DNA of 64,000 nt, taken from positions 1 through 64,000 of the forward strand of contig JBFWQA010000005.1 of NCBI GenBank assembly GCA_050249695.1, in the 5' to 3' direction. The translations under genes were made by a program, and so were the position numbers. Of this stretch, positions 60,847-64,000 are shown in pieces (position 1 is the first letter of the stretch; every line of letters starts with the position of its first letter). The stretch comes from JACKJP01 sp050249695. GTDB lineage: Bacteria > Pseudomonadota > Alphaproteobacteria > Rhizobiales > Tepidamorphaceae. The notes under the pieces were generated by a model. It was not told where the DNA came from. It ran no database searches and saw only the letters and a program-made list of their open reading frames with translations.

Positions 60847-63800
60847 CGGGACGACCGCTTGCCGGTCGTATTTTTCGCGGTATTCGCGGATGAAGGCCTG
60901 CAAAGTGTCGGTGTGGGCGATGGATGCCGCGAGCGCGCGGAATTCCGAGCCCTGCGCCTTCACCGGCTGGGTCACGATGCGGAACGACTGTTCGTCTTCG
61001 GTATCCGCCATCTTTTCGGTGAAGTTTTCGCGAAGGCGCGCCAGCCCGAGATCGTCACCGGCGAGCGCATAGGCGATGGCCGAGCGCAGAATGTCCCGGC
61101 GGTGAACCGTGCTCAGAGGACCATTGTCCTGCCACACCTCACCCACGACGCGCTCCAGCGCCTCGCCCGCTTCCTGCCACTTGCGGCCCGACCAGAAGAC
61201 ATCCGCGCGCAGGCGCTCGACTTCAGGGCCGCTTGCAGCGCGTAAGAGGTCGATCGCCAGATCCGCGCGTCCCGTCTCCGACAGCGCCCTCGCCTCGAGA
61301 AGCTGGCGCTGTTTCTGCACTTCCTTGGGAAGAACGGCCTGGCGCGACAGGCTGAGAACCCGAAGAGCCTGGTTCGGCTTGCGGTCCATGAGATAGACCA
61401 GCGCCAGCTTGGCGGCGACCTGTGCGCGCGCCGCGCCGCGCAGGCGGTTCTTGACCTGATGGTCGAGAATTTCCGCCGCCTTCGCCAGCAGGTCGACACT
61501 GATAAGCCTGTCGGCGAGCGCGCGGATGATCTCGTCGCCCTGATACCCGACCGGCGTCAGTTCCTTGTAGTCGTAGTAGAGCGCCAGGGCGTCGACAGGC
61601 TTCATCCCGTTTGCCGCGTTTCCGAGGAAGAGGTTCACGAACACGGCCTGCATGGCGTCCTGCAGCTGGCGGGTGCGCGGCTCGCCGGGCGCCGCGATGG
61701 CTGCGGCCTTCATCGTCTCGAAGGCCTGCCGGAACTCGCCCTTGCGAACATAGAAATCCGCCAGCGTGCTGAGCGTCTGCAGCTCGGTGTCGTCACCCCG
61801 CCACGTCACGGAGAGCGTTTCCAGCGCCTTGATCATGTCGGTATCGTCGATCGTTTTGGCGTCGCTGAGCAGTTGCAGCCGCCGCAACTGTCCCAGCACC
61901 TGAAACTGGTCGCGGCTCTCTTCGGCCGTCAGCTCGCTATAGAGCGCCATGGCCTGCTCGCGATCCCCGAGCCCCTCGGCGAGCCTTGCCTGAAGGTAGG
62001 TGAAGCTGCGCTGGCCGGCCGCCGCCGGTTCCACCTTGAGCCGGGTCAGCAGATCGCTGGCGGCGCCATAGTCGTTGACCTCGATTGCGGCACGCGCCGC
62101 GCCCAGCATGAAGCGCGCGCGTTCTTCCGGCGGATAGTCGCTGAGCATCGGAAGGCCGGCATCGAGCTTCAGCTGCGCCTCGCGCCACCGTCCCAGATCG
62201 AGCAGTGCCATACCCATCCAGAGATTGATGTCCGGCTGATTGTTAAGGCCGAAGAAGTCGAACGCCTTCAGTGCCTCCTCAGGCCGGTGCATCTGCTGCA
62301 GGGCAATTCCGAGCATCGCGCGGTAGCTCGGCTCGCGCGCGGTTTCAGGCGATTCCACGACCGCGAGGCGCAACAATCCGAGCGCCTCGGCAGCCAGACG
62401 CTGCGACAGGAGGAACTCGGCATAGTCGAGGCGGGCCGCGGCCCGGTGACCCTCTTCAGCCTCGGCGACACGCCGCATGAATCGCTCGCCGGCCAGCTTA
62501 AGCTTTTCGGGGCTCTCTATCGGCGCTTCGGGATGCACGTAGCCTGGCCGCAACGCGCTCTCCACCTTAACCTCGCCGCTCGGTACGGTCAGGGTGCCGA
62601 CCGCCGAAAGCGCGAGGCCCTTCTCCCGTTCCACCGAAAATACGTCGCCGCTGACCTTGACTTGCAGATTGTCGACCTTGGGCAGGATCGCGATCCCGTG
62701 CCTTGTGGCGAGGGCGGTGAAGTCGACGAAGCGCTGTTCGCTGAGGATGGCCCGCGCCGGTCCCAGGGCCGTTGCAACGAGCACGCGGTCGCCGATCACC
62801 GGATCGATGAGTTCATGCACGGACCCGGCATGTTCGAGCGGCGCGACAACGGCCGGCTCGCCGCCAAGGGACTGACCGTGCGCAAGGGTGATCGGGCGCG
62901 CAGGCTCGACGACGACATCGCCGATCGTGACGATCCAGTTCGTGTTCTCGACGGCGGAAGAGGACAGGACCGGCTTGGCAAGGCTCAGGACCAGGGCCTG
63001 GCTGTTGCCGGCGCGCATCACGGTGATGTCTTTCACATACTCCACCAGCTCATAGCGTAGCGGCCGCGTATCGATGGGCAGCGGCGAATCGAAGACCATC
63101 CAGAGCGTGTCGCCCCGGGCGAACAACGCGGCCGGGGTTGCCTGCTGGAAGGAGAACTCGATGCGATAGACGTCGCCGATCCGACGCACGCCCGTTTGAA
63201 CCTTTTGTGCCTGCGTATAGAGGTTCCCGGCCTTGTCTTCGTCTGCCGTCACCTGATCCGCCGGCTCTTCGGAGGCGCCGGATTGACTTACGGCTTCGTC
63301 CTGCGCGGCAGCCTTCTCGCTGTCGCCGGGCGTAAGCGGCGCTTCGCTGATCAGAACCTTGCCCTTCGACGGGGTATCGCCGTCGTCTGGCGCCGTCTGG
63401 CCCGGTTTTTTCGATCCCTGCCCTGCGGCGACTGCCGGTTCCGAAGCGGGAGCATCTCCACCGACGTCGAACACGCTGTCGGATGTGGCGCTGTTGTCGG
63501 AAATATCGACGACAAAGGCGTCGCCCTCCCGGAAATGGCGGATGGTGGCCGTGGGCGTGATGTCGATGAAGACTTCGAGCCCCTTAAGGCTGACCTTGCT
63601 GGAAATCTCACCGACATAGTTCGGCAGCCGAGACCTGAATCCGTTGACGTTTATCGGCGCGGCATGGTCGAAAAGAATGTTCACCCTTTCCGCATCGCGC
63701 GTCACGGTCGCGTCGATCGGCTTGTGCCACCCGAAGGAAATGCGTGTGAATGTCGGCGCCGTCGCGACGCGTACATCGACCGGGGGACTGTTCTTCATTT

Positions 63801-64000
63801 CCTCGGCGCGCTGCGCCTCGAGCCTGCGTTTCTCCAGATCCTCGGAGCGCTTCGCCAGCGCGTCGATCACCGATTGCGGCAGCGAAGGCGGCAGTCCGCG
63901 CCAGTTCGCCGGCAGCAGGTCGACGAACAGCTGCTCTCCCGCTTCCATCGTATTCACGGCGATCACTTGGTCGAGCGACATCCGTATGCCCTTGCCGTCG
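60838..64000 (-). CDS. Large TPR-type repeat protein near the flagellar genes, 5' end outside the window
   Basis: At least 1,047 residues, and the frame remains open through the right edge of the window, so the N-terminus is probably missing. An AMIN-like region (VRVATAPTFTRISFGWH, VGEISSKVSLKGLEVFIDITPTATI) is followed by an acidic linker (~180-250), a second such region (YRIEFSFQQATPAALFARGDTLWMVFDS) and then, from ~490 on, many helical pairs with TPR-like spacing (LGLLRLAVVESPETAREPSYRAMLGIALQQM). No catalytic motif seen. It may serve as a scaffold for envelope or motility proteins. Convergent to fliP. Confidence 0.7.
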   Translation of the reverse strand, partial: DGKGIRMSLDQVIAVNTMEAGEQLFVDLLPANWRGLPPSLPQSVIDALAKRSEDLEKRRLEAQRAEEMKNSPPVDVRVATAPTFTRISFGWHKPIDATVTRDAERVNILFDHAAPINVNGFRSRLPNYVGEISSKVSLKGLEVFIDITPTATIRHFREGDAFVVDISDNSATSDSVFDVGGDAPASEPAVAAGQGSKKPGQTAPDDGDTPSKGKVLISEAPLTPGDSEKAAAQDEAVSQSGASEEPADQVTADEDKAGNLYTQAQKVQTGVRRIGDVYRIEFSFQQATPAALFARGDTLWMVFDSPLPIDTRPLRYELVEYVKDITVMRAGNSQALVLSLAKPVLSSSAVENTNWIVTIGDVVVEPARPITLAHGQSLGGEPAVVAPLEHAGSVHELIDPVIGDRVLVATALGPARAILSEQRFVDFTALATRHGIAILPKVDNLQVKVSGDVFSVEREKGLALSAVGTLTVPSGEVKVESALRPGYVHPEAPIESPEKLKLAGERFMRRVAEAEEGHRAAARLDYAEFLLSQRLAAEALGLLRLAVVESPETAREPSYRAMLGIALQQMHRPEEALKAFDFFGLNNQPDINLWMGMALLDLGRWREAQLKLDAGLPMLSDYPPEERARFMLGAARAAIEVNDYGAASDLLTRLKVEPAAAGQRSFTYLQARLAEGLGDREQAMALYSELTAEESRDQFQVLGQLRRLQLLSDAKTIDDTDMIKALETLSVTWRGDDTELQTLSTLADFYVRKGEFRQAFETMKAAAIAAPGEPRTRQLQDAMQAVFVNLFLGNAANGMKPVDALALYYDYKELTPVGYQGDEIIRALADRLISVDLLAKAAEILDHQVKNRLRGAARAQVAAKLALVYLMDRKPNQALRVLSLSRQAVLPKEVQKQRQLLEARALSETGRADLAIDLLRAASGPEVERLRADVFWSGRKWQEAGEALERVVGEVWQDNGPLSTVHRRDILRSAIAYALAGDDLGLARLRENFTEKMADTEDEQSFRIVTQPVKAQGSEFRALAASIAHTDTLQAFIREYREKYDRQAVVPQS

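Noticed and set aside
61459..63060. 533-residue open frame antisense to the TPR protein
   Set aside because: High-GC shadow frame; composition is that of a reverse-strand reading, while the opposite strand gives a coherent repeat protein.

Overview
The window looks like chromosomal DNA from a high-GC alphaproteobacterium, most likely of the order Hyphomicrobiales (Rhizobiales). The evidence is the gene content and order: purC-purS-purQ, purL, bolA and grxD; an F1-ATPase zeta inhibitor (DUF1476); CckA directly behind flhB; a GTTC-N7-GTTC type SOS box at recA; and a TTAA-N7-TTAA CtrA box at the flagellar genes. Family assignments come from reading the translations; no database search was run. 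No rRNA, tRNA, CRISPR array or complete insertion sequence was seen.

Region by region: 1-0.3 kb is a truncated radC tail fused to AT-rich DNA. 0.3-5.6 kb holds an ABM-domain protein, a three-gene ABC exporter with a NEW3 protein, and an arsR-MFS pair behind a clear operator palindrome. 5.8-9.9 kb is the four-gene Anbu operon (ATP-grasp, alpha-E, transglutaminase, Anbu protease). 9.9-10.7 kb carries a CueR-like regulator and an orphan usg. 10.8-17.4 kb is a cox-type molybdenum hydroxylase cluster (coxG, coxS, coxM, coxD, coxE, two XdhC pieces, a MocA-like gene) that lacks the large catalytic subunit coxL. 17.7-23.2 kb is a complete liv branched-chain amino-acid ABC transporter with a DUF6867 gene. 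23.3-29.6 kb is a mixed stretch: P1 peptidase, HisC-like aminotransferase, purB, an arylamine N-acetyltransferase, and a Met-rich cupredoxin behind a perfect FNR-type box.

29.6-38.2 kb is the purine block (purC, purS, purQ ... purL) followed by bolA and grxD. It is interrupted by a Pr6Pr membrane protein, a DUF1127 gene and a divergent MocR regulator. 38.2-46.7 kb has PqiA-like, YjbR and Excalibur proteins, rpsD, an FkbM methyltransferase-GT2 cassette with its own promoter and palindrome, murI, trmJ, icd and dedA. 46.8-55.3 kb has a cyclic-nucleotide-gated-type K+ channel translationally coupled to alaS, then a VOC protein, recA with its SOS promoter, and cckA. 55.3-64 kb is a flagellar export/basal-body block (flgB, flgC, fliE, fliQ, fliR, flhB leftward; fliO, fliP rightward) and the 3' part of a large TPR protein that runs off the window.

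The points most worth following up are the coxL-less cox cluster, the CtrA box that may put cckA under its own output regulator, the FNR box in front of the Met-rich cupredoxin, the self-contained FkbM-GT2 cassette, the predicted leaderless MocR mRNA with an operator over its start codon, and a sharp GC dip inside alaS.
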